A stretch of 64,000 bases of DNA from Limanda limanda (Eukaryota > Chordata > Actinopteri > Pleuronectiformes > Pleuronectidae). Both the position numbers and the translations under genes were made by a program. This document shows, piece by piece, positions 1 through 13,850 of the stretch. The number at the start of each line of letters is the position of its first letter. Positions within the stretch are counted from its first letter, which is position 1. The notes below the pieces were generated by a model. The model was not told where the DNA came from. It was given only the letters and a program-made list of their open reading frames with translations, and did not search any database. The stretch covers positions 22,847,542-22,911,541 of the forward strand of contig NC_083648.1 of NCBI RefSeq assembly GCF_963576545.1, read 5' to 3'.

Positions 1-1971
1 ATAAAACACAAGTAGGCAGCAGGACCATTTTTTGAAAACTATATCAACACGCTGCAAGGGAGCTTGCAAAAACAGGCTATGTGTTTGGGTGTGCCTTTAT
101 GTTGTTATCATTCGCTGATGTATGTGTTTGTGTCCCTCACAAAGCTGACTTTTTTAGGAAAAAAGATTAATGTTAGAAATATTCCCCTGTTTTATCCAGT
201 GGCAGTGCTACTAAGATGTAGAAGAATCAAAACTACGACATAATGAACTATAACTTTTCTGATATTGAATAAAATGTGTGCATCGCAATGAATTTTGAAA
301 ACTGTCAAACACCAAAAGCTGAAATTGTTCACACAAATTCGGCTTACTTTTGAGTTCTTGTTTTTCTGCTTTTCCTTCACATTTCACAAATTTTGTCAGT
401 CCAATGAAAGTGAGATTAAAGTATTGTTTTTGCTGTTGAAATCAGGTCTTGCACACATATATTATGGCCCAGTTGTATTGATCCAAATAAAGTAAGACAT
501 AGGGCTGGTACTGTTGGATAATTTTTTTAACTTATTAATATGGCCTGTTCAAGTTTTTATATCACTAACACATCTATTACTGAACATTTACCACCCTGGC
601 TCTTTTTATGTTTTTATGTTGTTTTTTACAAGTCAAAATAATAAATGCTAACAGTGGTAGAACTGTTTTATGTTTTCATAACAGCTAAATTAAAAGTAAC
701 GGCCAAGTTATTGACTCATTAATATGATCCTTGTGAGACAGTTCCTGTGAGATGAAAGAAGCCCCCCCTCTGTGAAACCACTCTGTAGTCTGGAGTGCAC
801 TGTGTGTTTTTGTTGTAGAATGAGTCCTGATGACTCTCATCCGTTTCAGGAGAGTAATCCCATTTGTCATTCAAGCATTTCACGTCTGTAATTGAAACCA
901 GTAAAAGAAAAGTAAAAACTGAGGTGTAAAATGAGGGAAGCTACACCTGTTATTTCAATGTGTCTGACACCAGTTAATCAACGTTTCATGTCTGATGCCT
1001 TGTGCATCATTTTCAGGTTGTAGCAACAAGTTGTGGAAACGAATTAGGCTGCCACTCAAAACCGCTTCTCCCTTCTCATGCGCCCAATGTTGACTTTACG
1101 GATCTTTGAGCTTTTTGCTGTTAAAAATCATTTAGACACCTGCCTATGTTTACAGAAAAACCCATTCAGACTAAAAATAGAGGGGTTCGGATTTAGTTGC
1201 TAGATTCAATGCTATATTCAGATTCAATACAATATTGTTGTCAAAAAATGTAAATGTTGAATGTACATTTAAAATATTGTCTGAACATAAAATTGGCAAA
1301 TTTATGTTGAAAATAAATGTATTTATTTTTATTATTTATTAGTATGTATATGTGTTTATATATATATATATACAACTAAAAATGACCAGAATTGACTGTG
1401 TTACAGAAGCATTTTGGGTCATTTCCACAGAAGCATTTAGGTACAAAAACCAGCTCCATAATAATAACAATTTCAAAAAAGAGAAACCAAGGCTGACGGT
1501 GTTTCAAAAAGAATAATAGTCAACATCTGGATATTTGCATACTTTCACAAATGTGAAAAAAACTTGAGCAGAAGCATTGCAACAATAACTGTAAGCTGAA
1601 AATAAATCGTATTGGCAATCAAGAGGTGTAAAAGCAGGTGCCTCTTGTGTAACAGCATGATGTTCTGTGGCACTCGTCACATCCGAGGCCCCACTGACTC
1701 CATTCGGACATTATGGAGAAAAACACCGCAGCAGGAATGAAGGTGAAAGAAAGGCTGTAAGTGAAATGAAGTTGGCCCTGAGCGGAAAAAACATTTGATG
1801 ATTTGCTGTCTGATACCATGATGTTCTCTGGTGGTAATCACTATTCAGATTCCCAGAGTGTGTGGTGGTAAAGGTGCTGCCTCAAATGTCCCTGCCTCCT
1901 TCCTGTCTTCTCCTGCTGTGGCGATAAAAATGCCACCTTTCCACAGAACTCCTGTCTAAGCACCCGATCGT

Positions 1972-1985
1972 GTTGCCATGGCAAC
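1972..1985. promoter_or_regulatory. perfect RFX X-box palindrome
   Basis: The 14-mer GTTGCCATGGCAAC is a perfect palindrome and matches the symmetrical X-box bound by RFX transcription factors (GTNRCC, short spacer, RGYAAC). RFX proteins control ciliary and neuronal genes. An exact 14-mer is expected about 0.0002 times in 64 kb of random sequence. It lies deep in the inferred astn1 intron 1, about 15 kb from the exon. Binding is inferred from motif quality only. Confidence 0.6.
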
Positions 1986-4900
1986 CGTTCACGAGCAGCT
2001 ACATGCTTTACAGTCTCTCTGCCTCTGCCGCTCTCTCACTACATCTTTCGGCCCTCCTTCTGTCTAAATGCTCCTGTTGTGCTCCCCGCCAGTTTCCCCG
2101 TCCTTGGCTTGCCTTGATCTCGGCTTGATATTAATCACTGATTTACCCTCAACACGAGGGCATTTCAGGAAGTGAGGATTCTGTTTTGGTGAATCAAGCA
2201 CAAAGCCCGTGCAAATCCCTGAGCAAACTGAGCTTGAGGGGAGGACATTTTGGTAAAATGGACAAGATAAAATGCTGCACAGGACTTCACAGGATCAGCA
2301 ATCATGGACGCCCTGGGGTCAGTCAAGACCAATTAAATTAGATCATCCTCTGCACGGAGTAGTCCGATAAGTTGTCTTAAAACGAAAATGGGAATTAAAC
2401 AATTGCAACAGTTAAATGGAGCCACAAACAGAAACAATTTAAACTTTATGATAAACTAACAAACACAAATGGGTCTCATAGAAATCCAGATTTCAAGCCA
2501 TAAGCTACATTTATTTGTTGACCTCTCTCGTACCTAATGTGCAGGTCAATCCCCAGATCAGATATTCAGAACTTTCATAATCATCAGAATTGATCATTGT
2601 TATCCAGTTGCCGACAACTTAAATTCATTTAATTACGGATTATGCTTTGAGAAATATCTGATTGGTTACACGTCAAGAGTAATTAACAAAGTAACAGCAG
2701 AGTAATTACTGAAATAAGAGCTAACACTGAAGGCTACTGTGTACACGGACTGATACAGAGGAACCCCACTGCTGACTAGTGCAAATGCAGAAGAATCATA
2801 ACACTCCTCTGCTGAAGTGGCAAAAACACCAGATTCCTTGACACACCGGAAAGGCTTTTGTGTTACACCTCGGATTAAGCTGTTGTGTTGTGTTGTGTTA
2901 TACCTCTGAAGGCACGCTATTTAAAAATCACATCATGCCGTGTTCATATCCAAACAGAGCCGCGAGCCCCTCATGTTTTAAAGACGATTCACCTGCACAG
3001 GCTGGAGAAGGGTCACAGCCGCTTTAGATCTGTGAGGGGCTCAAGCGATCAACTGTGGAATGTCACACTCCATACCAATGGGCAAATTCATACCATTTAT
3101 CCTGTCCAGTCCTGCGTCCGGTAAAAAATAAACAAAGAAATGTTTAATAATCCAAACAGAATCTCTAGATGAGGATACAGACAGGATATGGGAGAACTCA
3201 GAACTTAATGTCCAGCACAATCTGCCAACAATGGAAAATGACCAGATAAAATATATCACCAATTCTTCAGTTTTTCTTTATTGTGTAGAAGAACACTGTT
3301 CAATGCAGGTCACGATAGCAGAGGTGGGAGTGAATCTAAGAAAGGTGGCAAGTTTGGCACAGACATCTGCTGATTACAGCTGCAACATACATTAAAATGT
3401 TATATTCTAACTAGAACTGTCAATGTGTCGTTACAGGAAATAATTTGTGTTTACAGTCAAATTGGAAATGTTTTGAAATTTGAGAGCATGCAGGTATAGA
3501 ATCTGAGCACAGTCTAATATTGTCGTCTTAATCACATGAAAGTCATGTTTTTAATGGGAATATTACTATTTATACGGTTTATAAACACCTGAAGTATCTG
3601 AGCTGGTCCAAGCAGAGTGAAGGAACCACAAGAGCTCAACTGTAGCTTAGCTTTCAGTCACTTCAGATCAGTTGTTGGTTTTACAGCTTCAAATAGATGA
3701 CGCCTGTGCACTATTGTCCTCCTGCTCAGATACATAGGCTGGTATAAAGCCTGTAAACACCTGAAACAGCAGTTTCTTCATGAGCCTGCTAATTAGCACC
3801 TGTAATGTCCAGGTTCAATGTCTCCAACCTTTCAACTACCAACGTTCTCCTTAATCACACGACATTACAGAATGTGCTGATCGGTAAATGAGACACTGTA
3901 ATCAACTTTTAGGTGAACATGTGTTTTTAAGTACATGTTAAACTCTAGGTATTATAATGGGGATGTGGATTGGATTTGGGGTTTTGCAGCTATTCAGAAA
4001 AGTGGACACATTTTAACATGATTAATAAAATCACAAACTTAATCCCTTTGTGTTCCTTCATTGAGAACGCAAGGGCTGAAGTCAGCAGAAATATAACAAA
4101 AGTTAATAGGACCTTTATGCAAACCATTGCATTTAATGCAGTTTTATCTTCCTATAATGTCCTCAGTGTACAACAGTGCTACATTTAGCATTCTGACAAA
4201 GAGATTAATTTGAGACATTAATGTAAAAGGAATTTATTTGCTGACAGCTTGAACTTAATCTACAGGAGGGATTACCAATGATTTTGGCTGTGTACACTAA
4301 AACCTTGGCTCATTTCTAGCAACACAAGCTTTACTTTGTTTTTACAGACTCAATTTTTTTAATTATCCAGCAATTCATTGAAAAATCTTTAAAAGCTAAA
4401 TTTACAAAGAAAACAACACAATGAGTATAAGCATCTGATGACTGGTGAAGTTTATTTCAGCGTCTAGTAATGGAGGTCCCACCTCCTTGGATGGACAATA
4501 TTATCTATACTTAATGACATCAGGCTGCATTTGGTGTTTCAATGCTGAAAACAATACATATCTTGACAGCCTTTCAGAATTTTGAAAGTATGGATTTGAA
4601 TATATAAGGACCTGAATTTTCTTCCAGCATCACACACGTCTCCCATGTCTTACAAACTGTGTTTTATATCAAAGTGTTAAATTCCACTGTCAATAATATT
4701 CTGTATTTCTTATATGGCTGTCACTTTATGTTTAAAACTCGAGCAATGCTTCAAACATGAAAAAACGGGGGGAAATATTTATACATTAATGACCTGTCTG
4801 AATTCAAAATGTACAGTCTCCACGCACATCAGACCGTTTCAAGTGGTTTGCCTTGTGCTGCAGCAGAGGATATTTTAAAAATTCATCACCAGTCAGAGGA

Positions 4901-6814
4901 GAGAGCATATGGATTTAAAATACATTATATGGATGTGTTCAAATTAGATTGAATGAATAATGTGCCACTTTGAATTTGTTCGAACTTTAAAACGTGAAAG
5001 TACACCCTAATGTAGTGTTATGCTACACGGCAATGACTGACTTTCAATTATAAGCACATCACGTGTGTCAGAGGTCACTGGAAAAACAGCAAAACCAGAG
5101 TGGACGAGGCGCAGGGGGAGACATGGGAGACAAAAGCTGCCTCAATTCAGCTGCTGCATCGTGCAGAAGTTCCGGTCTATGCAGGTCACGTCGGCAGGAT
5201 CCTCAAACGGCCATATAAATCGCAGTCGGATGAACCAAAATGAGACAGTCTGTTATTCCTATTAAGTCACCAGCTTGTCCCGCCCTAACAGTTGTCGCCT
5301 AGCAACAAAGCTACAGACATAAATGGTCTTTGGTTGATTAAAAACGTGGAAAAAGTGTTTTTCTTTCAACATGGGAACCGTTAGCTGCTCAGTTGAATTC
5401 TTCTGAAGTTTTACGCCTTGCTTTTGCCGCCATTATCTCTTTGAAAACAGTTGCAATGAATCATGGGATATGTTGGGTCTGGAAGGATCCGCCGGATGGC
5501 TTTTGACTTCTGCATTTGGAGGAACTTTCGAATTAGGACAAGTTACTACTTACGCCAAAGTGACGTAATTTGTATCTAAATGCGGCTTCTGAAGGATGTG
5601 GCCCCCAAATTGAGACACAAGCAATAGATACTGTATGAGGTGACAGGGGTGGAAGCTGCATTAAAATAAACAATGGGACATAAGTTATTGTAGTTTGTCC
5701 TGTTTTCAGCCGACTTATCACCACAGCAGGGTGAGCTGCAGCTCACGAGCCAATTAAGATACAGAAAAACTCTCTCAGTGACTGATTGCCACAATTTGCA
5801 TCGAATGTCCTTTTATTATTACTTCTCCGAGTTACAGCTCAGTCAAATCTGAACATTCAGACATGATGCACATTTTAAGATTTAGCGTGACTGATACATT
5901 CCTGAGGCTATCATTATCACAGATGTCCATGGCGAACACATTTCCATAAATTCGCTTAGACATCTTCAGGGTGGGAAAAAACCTCCTTATAACTCCAGAA
6001 CTTATTTGAGAGTCATTAGTTTTAAGTTTTCAAAGTGAATCAGCAGTAGTTGTGTGTACACCCGTGCTTAAACACCAACAGGAAATGCTAATAGATGTGG
6101 CGCCTTTGTAACAAAATAGAATCAAATATCGGCTAAAACAAAAGCTAACTCGACAGCAAAGCCCTCTCCTTTACTCTGGATTGACACTGTTCTCTGGGCT
6201 GGACTGGCATAATGGTTACAGACCATTTTAAGCATAGTCCCAAGACCACAGACAACAATCCCTACACATACTCCTTCTCAAAGCTGATCATAAAATGAGA
6301 ACAAGAGGCCTGTCTTCGATTTGGTCATTTGTATCCATCCATCCATCTGTTACCGATTTCAAAGGCAAAAGTGGTGGTTGGGGGATCGTTTCTAAATTGA
6401 GTCCTCTTTTCTGTGCCATCTTGGTAATTTGTAAATACATACTTTAAGTTTAAGTTTTTAATAGGAAAATAAAAACAAATGTTATTTGGAATGGTGCCAC
6501 CTCTAATATGTTGTTGAAAGGTGTGTCTTGTTTTGTCTGACCATCATTCTCAATCAAACACATATTCTGATTTCAATGACCATAAAACTGACAAACTGAA
6601 AATCCTCCCGTTGGAAAAGCTGGAAACATTATTTTCTTTTTCTTGAGAAAGGATTATTTCTTGTCAAAATATTGTGATATTAATAAACTCACCATTGATC
6701 ATGTCCCCAACATTAAAGCAATTTATTTTACAAGCTGAGTCCTATTTTTGTGGTCTTCGGCCATTGCTGATTATGATAACATGCTCCATGCTCACTTATC
6801 TGGCATAACCTTTT

Positions 6815-8077
6815 TGACAGTTCCAGTCTGGTTTCCACCCCCTCCATAGAACAGAAACGGCCTTGGTAAGAATCATCGATGACCTTTTCATGGCAGCTGA
6901 CTCTGCACTGTTGACCATTCTCACCCTCTTTGATCTGACTGCAGCCTTTTGCACCATTTCTCATAATATTCTCCTTGACAGGCTGTCCTCCATTGGCATC
7001 AACAAACCTGGACTGGTTTGAATCATATATTTCTGGCCGCACTCAGTTCCTCCAACTCATTTATTTGAATCCCAGCCATATCCAGTCAATACTGGTGTTC
7101 CCTAGGGTTCTGTCCTGGGGCCCCTTCTGTTTATCATCTACTTATTTCATTTTGGCTATTTTCCGTACATTTAACATACATGGCCGTTGCTAAGCAGATG
7201 ACAGCATCTACATGTCCACCAAACCTACTTCTATCCTCCAGCCTGCCTCCCTCTGATTGCATACAGGAAATCAAATCCTGGTTCTCCTGCAACTTCCTCA
7301 AACTCAACAGTCATAAAACCAAGGTTCTCCTTATTGGCGCCAAATCCACCTTAACAAAATCAGTTTTTCCTACATCATTGATAATTCCTTTGTTTCTCCC
7401 TCCCCTTAGTTTAAGAGTCTGGGTGTCATCCTTGAAAGAGCACACCGCATACTTCCATCAAGTAACATTATCACCTCTGCCCGACCTCACACCCAACATT
7501 CTCTTTCAAACCTTCATTACACCCTGCATTGGTTACTGTAACTCCCTTCTTCTTGGTTTCCCTCACCAACTCCTTCATAAACTTCAACAAGTGCAGAACT
7601 CTGCCGCCCCCATTTCCAGAACCCCCTCCATTAAAGCAGCTGCATTGGTTACTGGTCAAATACTGCATTTTTTTCCCAGATTCTGCTCCTCAACTTTAAG
7701 GCCATCCATAATCTCGCTCCTCTATACATTTCCAAGCTCGTGCACATCGACACACCTTTCCACACCCTAAGATCTACTTCTTCCATCCACCTCACTGTAC
7801 CACCTGCCCACTCTGCTCACTGCCTCTGGAACTCCCTCCCACCAGACATTGACTCTCTCTTTATTTTCAATTCCTGTCTCAAACCCATCTTTTTGGCATA
7901 TTCAGTCCAATCATTTTTTTTTACATTCAGCCAACCTACAAAATGTTTTATTCACTGTTAATTTTATTGATCTTTTTAAAACATTGTTTTTTAGGGTTCT
8001 GTTTGTATCTACGCCTTATAAGGTGACCTTAAGTGCTGTCAAAGACTCCTATAAATAAAACGTATTATTATTATTAA
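6815..8077 (+). mobile_element. 5'-truncated, dead L2-type LINE (reverse-transcriptase remnant)
   Basis: Pieces of a non-LTR reverse transcriptase can be read in order across several plus-strand frames. About 6815-7010 gives FQSGFHPL, TETALVRI, ISHNILLDRLSSIGI. About 7258-7350 gives EIKSWFSCNFLKLNSHKTKV. About 7500-7620 gives a C-terminal-type segment (FITPCIGYCNSLLLGFP, LLHKLQQVQNSAA). About 7800-7900 gives LWNSLPPDIDS. The order and motifs fit teleost L2/CR1-group elements. The tail ATAAATAAAA then TTATTATTATTA (8050-8077) is a typical L2 3' end. Frameshifts and stops break it, and both catalytic motifs are lost: the motif A aspartate reads Cys (6950-6952), and the tyrosine codon of YADD reads TAA (7191-7193). 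The 5' end is missing and its boundary is approximate. Confidence 0.88.
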
Positions 8078-11000
8078 CATCACTGATGTTCTCTGACTTT
8101 GTCCCTGGCGATGTTGCTGCATTCATTAAACTCACCAAGACGTGTTTTAAATAAAGTGTTTTTACTGGTGGCCATGAATAAAACCCTGGTTATGAACAAA
8201 ATTGTTCCTCTAAGAAAGACACGCTGACCAATTAACTGTTCATGCTGGCCTTAACCAGCAGAACATTCAGTAAAAGAGCTGTGTGCTTGCCAACCAGTGT
8301 CTGACACTCGTCATGTACAGCGTTCATATCCTCCTGACATAATGAATATGTCTCCTTACAGGAGGATTTGTTGCCAGTTTTCATTTTTCAGGGGAATTCA
8401 TCTCAAACCTTGGTTTTCAATTCACACCAGGGTCCCACCCCATGCTGACCTGTCTTCTCAAATGTAGAAACTGTTTTCGAGAGTTGTGGAATTCCTCCTG
8501 CCAATTATGGATAATAAGTTTCCAACCAATCCCTCGGGAACAGCAGATCTGCAGCATAAATGCTGTCTTAAATTCGTTTTCATGGAGCGAAGCTTCAACA
8601 GAATATGGGTTAAGGGGATTTTGATGAATAAGCCGGATTACAGCTACTGCAGTGGTTTTACACTGTTTGCGAGTAAAGCTTGTTTTCACTTTGGGAAATT
8701 CTAAGTAATGCACACAACTGCACAAAACTTAAAAAGCATAACTGAAATGGAAATTCAACGATATTTTCTGAAAGGTATTTCGGTTCAGCAAGAGGCCAGA
8801 GAGCAACTGGTTAGTATTCATTTAGACAGTGAAGGCCGAGTGTGGAGGAGGTTTCATGCTGATGCTGTGGGGATGCACACTGTCATTCAAAGTGAAACTC
8901 CTGATGCTTTTAAATTAATGGTTTCTGTATCCATCAACATGCTTGAATGCTAGGAAACATTATGTGTGGTTGAAGTCAACAACAAGCGATAGAGCAGACA
9001 TTATGAGAGTCAATGGATCAGTTATTTAAATGACAGAAAATCAAACACCCATGTATTCAAAACTGTAAGGATCTTTGCTGTTTGTTTTTATATTTAAGTC
9101 AAATGAAAATTGGATTTTAAAGTTGTTAAAAGTTATAAAGCTGTACAAATTATAATTTATCATGTGAACTCTCAGTCAACTAACACAACTCTTAACAACT
9201 ACAGTCGGTGAATGTAGAATTTATACTAAGCAAAAGTTTGTTTTGCATATAAGAGATTTTAAAACAGATAGCTGGTGGACTTTCTTTATGATGTTAAAAA
9301 AAAGTGGTTGATTTTCTAGGTTATAAAGTCATTATAGTTCCTTTCACACAAGCACTGAACACCAGATAATGTGCTGATATAGGGGCTCTACATGAAATTG
9401 CAAATGTCCAAGTGAGAGCCTGTAGACTTTCTCATGAGTTTCTCTAACAAGTACCCTAGTAAATATTCTGGAGAATGTCCAAATGATGTACAATGTTGGA
9501 ACACAACAGGAGATCATCCAGAGAAAGCAAGTGGGAATGCTGATGACATTTCGAACACATGACAGATGCAAAAAAACAAAAAAAACATTGAGGATACAAA
9601 TTTAAGATGAAGAATAGGAGCCACACGCAAAGAAAACACGGACAAGACACCAAGAGAGCTTTTGGTGGTGAGATCTGGTGTAAATGTGCTATAAACAAAA
9701 TCATGTGATCTCTAAGTCCGGCCTCTTTCTGCTGCTACACCTCTCACCTGAATCCTCCAGAGATTTTTGTGTTGGTGGGATCGTGTCTGAGCAGAGAATC
9801 TCCTGCTGCGCTGTTCAAACTCTACAGATGTCTGAGCAATTGGGTCCGGACTTTCTCCAAGGTGTCTGAAAACGGATTTCGATTGCATCATGCTATTTCC
9901 CAACAAGCAGAAGTTTTCCTAATGACAACTGTCAAGAAGTGAGAAAGTAGTTGGAATCACTCAGTAAACTTTTTTACCGTATCCCATCTTGGACACTGAG
10001 AGACTAAAACTGTGACATTTTTCACACATTTTAAAAATGTCAAAGTAATATAAAGTAAATACTAAAACAAATATTAAATAAACAAACAGTAAGGATAAAA
10101 TGCAGTTGTAGCAACAGCATAATTTAGGTTCAGGCTTCATATTTCACTTGACAACATCATCATAGTCCAATGTCATCACATGAGGAAGTAATATATTTTT
10201 ATTCCCATTACAGGCGGGTTGGATTAGATGTTCACTGCTAACCCATAACAACAACAAGGTGAAACCACTTGCAGCAGCGGATGTCCTGTCAGCTTTGTAA
10301 ATCTGACAAGAAGATTTAAGAAGGACACACCGCACTCAGGACTCATGCAAAGCACAAGCACCGGGAGGAGTTTAGTGCCCATTTCACTGGCAGCAATATA
10401 AAACTTTCTGTGGCATGGACCTGAATTGAACCAGCCAAATTATTGTTCCAGAGAGCTGAGGAAGCTTGAATGGGCGGCAGTTAAGCGCTGACTTCCCTCC
10501 AACCCCCTGGCCCAGATGTGCAAATCACTGCCGGAGCAAATACAGTTTGAGTCTCTCCCAGAGGGAAACTTTACTACCTAACCTCCACCGCACAATTTAT
10601 GACACAACACCAAAAGGGTACATTTCCAACAGCATATCCGGTTTTCTCTGACACTTACGAGTGGCTGCAGTCCTGCATCCGAAATTTACTGTCAGTCACC
10701 GAATCCCCTCTTTTCAAAGTGTTCCGTAGATGCTTACACAGCGAGGCAATTTGACAAGAAAAATATGAGCCGTTGTAAAAGTGGATATAAATTGCACCCA
10801 AACTATCACACACAGGTGTGCATTTAAAAGCTGATACTTTTATTTCAAATGCAGGCCTCAATACAGGATGCATTATTTTTCTCTTCCAAAAATGAGCCAC
10901 ACAGCTTTGAGACCATAATTACAGGGGCTTGGCTACAGATAAAGTGATCGGATGTGATATCGATGAGGATGCGGGACTGCATCCACCAGCAGGACACAGC

Positions 11001-11934
11001 TGCTGGTCAGAGGGAGACTGTGTAGCATCGTACTGCAGCATTGTATTATTTAACTAATGGAATTGGTGACACTATCAAACCTGTAGGCTGGAAAGGTGGC
11101 TTAACTCATGTCCGATACAGTATAATGCAGTAGGGACACATTATCCTTGTTCGCTAGCGTCAGCCCTGAGTTAGAAGTAACAGATGCAGTCTAGTCTCTC
11201 GATGTAGAATAGACAGTTTCCATTTACTTTACACCTGCTCCCCCATGAGACCTGTTTTTAAGGTGTGTTTCAGGCCTGAATTCTAAAAGCATATTCATTA
11301 TATTATTTGAAAAGCCCTTACAATCCTTACACTTCTTGCCCTGTTGCCCTGATCAAATCTCAATTGATCAAATACATGTCTGTTAAATGTCAATATTTCT
11401 AAAATCACTGTGAAAAAACTGTATGTCTATTGTTCCTTAAAAAAAAATGCAAGACATTCTGTGTTGTCAGAAAATCACAATGCCAGAACATTTAATACCG
11501 ATTAGTTTAATCAAGCAAAAACAAAATGAGCTACAGTTTATGATCCTTGCCAAGGGAATTGAACGTAATGAATGATAAGGGAGTACCTTTGAGCTTTGGC
11601 TTTTTATTTGCCATTACCAAATATTTTATTAAGAATATGTATATGACAAGATATATTATATAAAATGTGACTGATTAGAAACACAGACCTGTGAAGACAT
11701 AGCGTAATGACCTGTCACAGTTCAGGATAAAACATCTTCTATTGTATCAATATGAAACAGAGCATTTCATGCTAAAATTGCCAGTTTGTGAAGTATCAGT
11801 TCAACTTAACATTACATTGGCTTAATCTGCCAGAGACATGCTAAATATTCACTGAGTCGCCTACACCTGAAAAATGTCAGTTAACCTCATGAATCTGTGA
11901 ACAGATACAATGTGCGTGCTAAACGTGTGTGTGT

Positions 11935-11976
11935 GTGTGTGTGTCCGTGTGTGTGTGTGTGAGAGAGAGAGAGAGA
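11935..11976. repeat. compound (GT)n-(GA)n microsatellite
   Basis: A GT run interrupted by CC (11945-11946) passes directly into a GA run (about 11961-11976). It is a simple-sequence repeat in the inferred astn1 intron. Confidence 0.95.
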
Positions 11977-13524
11977 CAAATGGGAATATTACTTTGGAGG
12001 TTATCTTCTGATGATAGATTTCTGGCACTGAGAGTCAACAAACATTTGGTCCAAAAACATATTTTGCAAGATATCTGTGCATAATAGGACTAGAGAGACA
12101 ATCTAAAAGCATAAAACTCTAACCAACTCATAGAAGTCATTTGTATATTCATCGCGGTGTAAATGGTGTCATTGCAATTTATGGTAGAAAATAGCTAGCA
12201 TTGCCTTACTGAGGTGTATATGGTGTTCGTACATGGTATGCATTGCCCCTCTAATATTTGTATTGATGCTTGGTTGGCCTTTACTGTGAGTTTACACAGA
12301 GAGACAGAGATTCTAGCACCATGTTTCGTAGTGATCGGAACCATGAGGCTCACTAATCGTAAAGATGCTTTGTCAGATTCAAACAGCCATGAAGTGGTCG
12401 AGTGGATCCTTGTAACCAGAACCTCATAAGAGTTATGAGCTTACACAAGCCACATCCAGCAGGCACCTTATCACAGTGCTGCTGGAATGCTGGTACAAAT
12501 GTAATTACTGCATCTCATCAAATCAGCCCAACAATGTGAATGTAAATGTCTTTTATTCAGGGGAAGACATAAACACAAAAGTTCTGCTTTTGTAATTCAA
12601 AGCTGCCCCCCTTTACTTTCACAAAGAAGCTTTTGTTAAAACACCAAAGGAAATCAAGTAACGAACAAAAGAAAAAAAAATGAACAAATAATTAAATAAG
12701 AAGCTGCAGCTGCTCTGGGGTTTATATTTGGGTTATGGGGAGACTTGTTGCAGCAGCGATGTGAATTTGTGTCGGGCTCCCCAGTGCGAGTCTTCATTAA
12801 AAGTTTTCTGCAGCGGAATGCATACGCAAGAAAATGTCAGACACAAGTTCAGACTCATTAATATGCACCACCGGTCCTGAGATATCTATTGTGCCTTGCG
12901 TCTGCCTTCGCTTATTTCCCTCCACTCCGTAACAAATTAACTGCTGTTGAAATTAGGCCTTTAAATGAACTATTCCAACTATTCAAAGAGCCGCCCCGGT
13001 CTCATGGTGTAAACACTCTGTAATATTGCAAACTTCATTAGGGACCTTTACAGGAATATTCTCAGTATCAAATATGTCTGTTAATTAAAATAGACATAAA
13101 AATGATATTGTCATTGTATACACAGTACTGTGGAGCCGAGGTACTGAAAAGTAGAGTTGGCTCAATCTATTGTGATGCTGGGTCTCCAGAGCACTGCCTA
13201 ACCACCGCTGGGTCAAAGTAAAAGACAGGTAATTCACGATTTCAAGGCACTGAGTAAGTCTTACTTCTCTACTGTCGATAAAAAAACAGAACCCTGCTAT
13301 TAAATCCTGTGTTGCCCTGCCTGCTTTTAAATCTGACATTTTCTTCAGGGCTGGGTGTAGAACATCTAAACTTTTAGACCACTCAGACTTAATGTTTCGG
13401 CAGCATCGAGTAGGAAGAGGTTCCAGGTATTGAAATGTGCAATTGTAGTAGATAAGATATGATTAAGAACATGTTTCTGCAACTTTTCTGTTGGTTGATA
13501 TACTCTTTGGGTCATTTAGCTCAA

Positions 13525-13850
13525 GCTGCAATGATCAGTCCAATTATCTAAAATTATCGATGGAAAAATATAAATGTTTAATGCAAAAATTAAAAATATC
13601 TATTGGTTCCAGCTTCTTATTTGTGGAAATACCACTTTGAATGATTAATGTGATGGAAAATTCAATAACTTTCGATTTCTGACTGTTGTTATCTCTTGTC
13701 AGATAAAAACAGCAAATTTCTAAAGCAATCACTATGGATTTTAGGAAAATGTGGTAGACGTCTCTGTGTCATTATTTTCTTAATTATAAGCAATTTCATT
13801 GTTTTCAAGAAATAAATCAAGAAAAACTATCGGCAGATCGATGCATCTAT
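13525..13850. repeat. degraded interspersed repeat rich in ATCGAT-like segments
   Basis: The block runs from CAATGATCAGTCCAATTATC through a TTGTCAGATAAAAACAGCAA core to AAACTATCGGCAGATCGATG. I recognise this pattern (alternating ATTATCGAT-type motifs around a core with tcagataaaaacagcaa) as a common dispersed teleost repeat. No clear terminal repeats or target duplications are visible, and I cannot assign a class. Confidence 0.4.

Noticed and set aside
7180..7770. 196-codon plus-strand frame
   Set aside because: It is one frame of the decayed LINE, not a host gene. Its ATG lies just before the broken YADD box.
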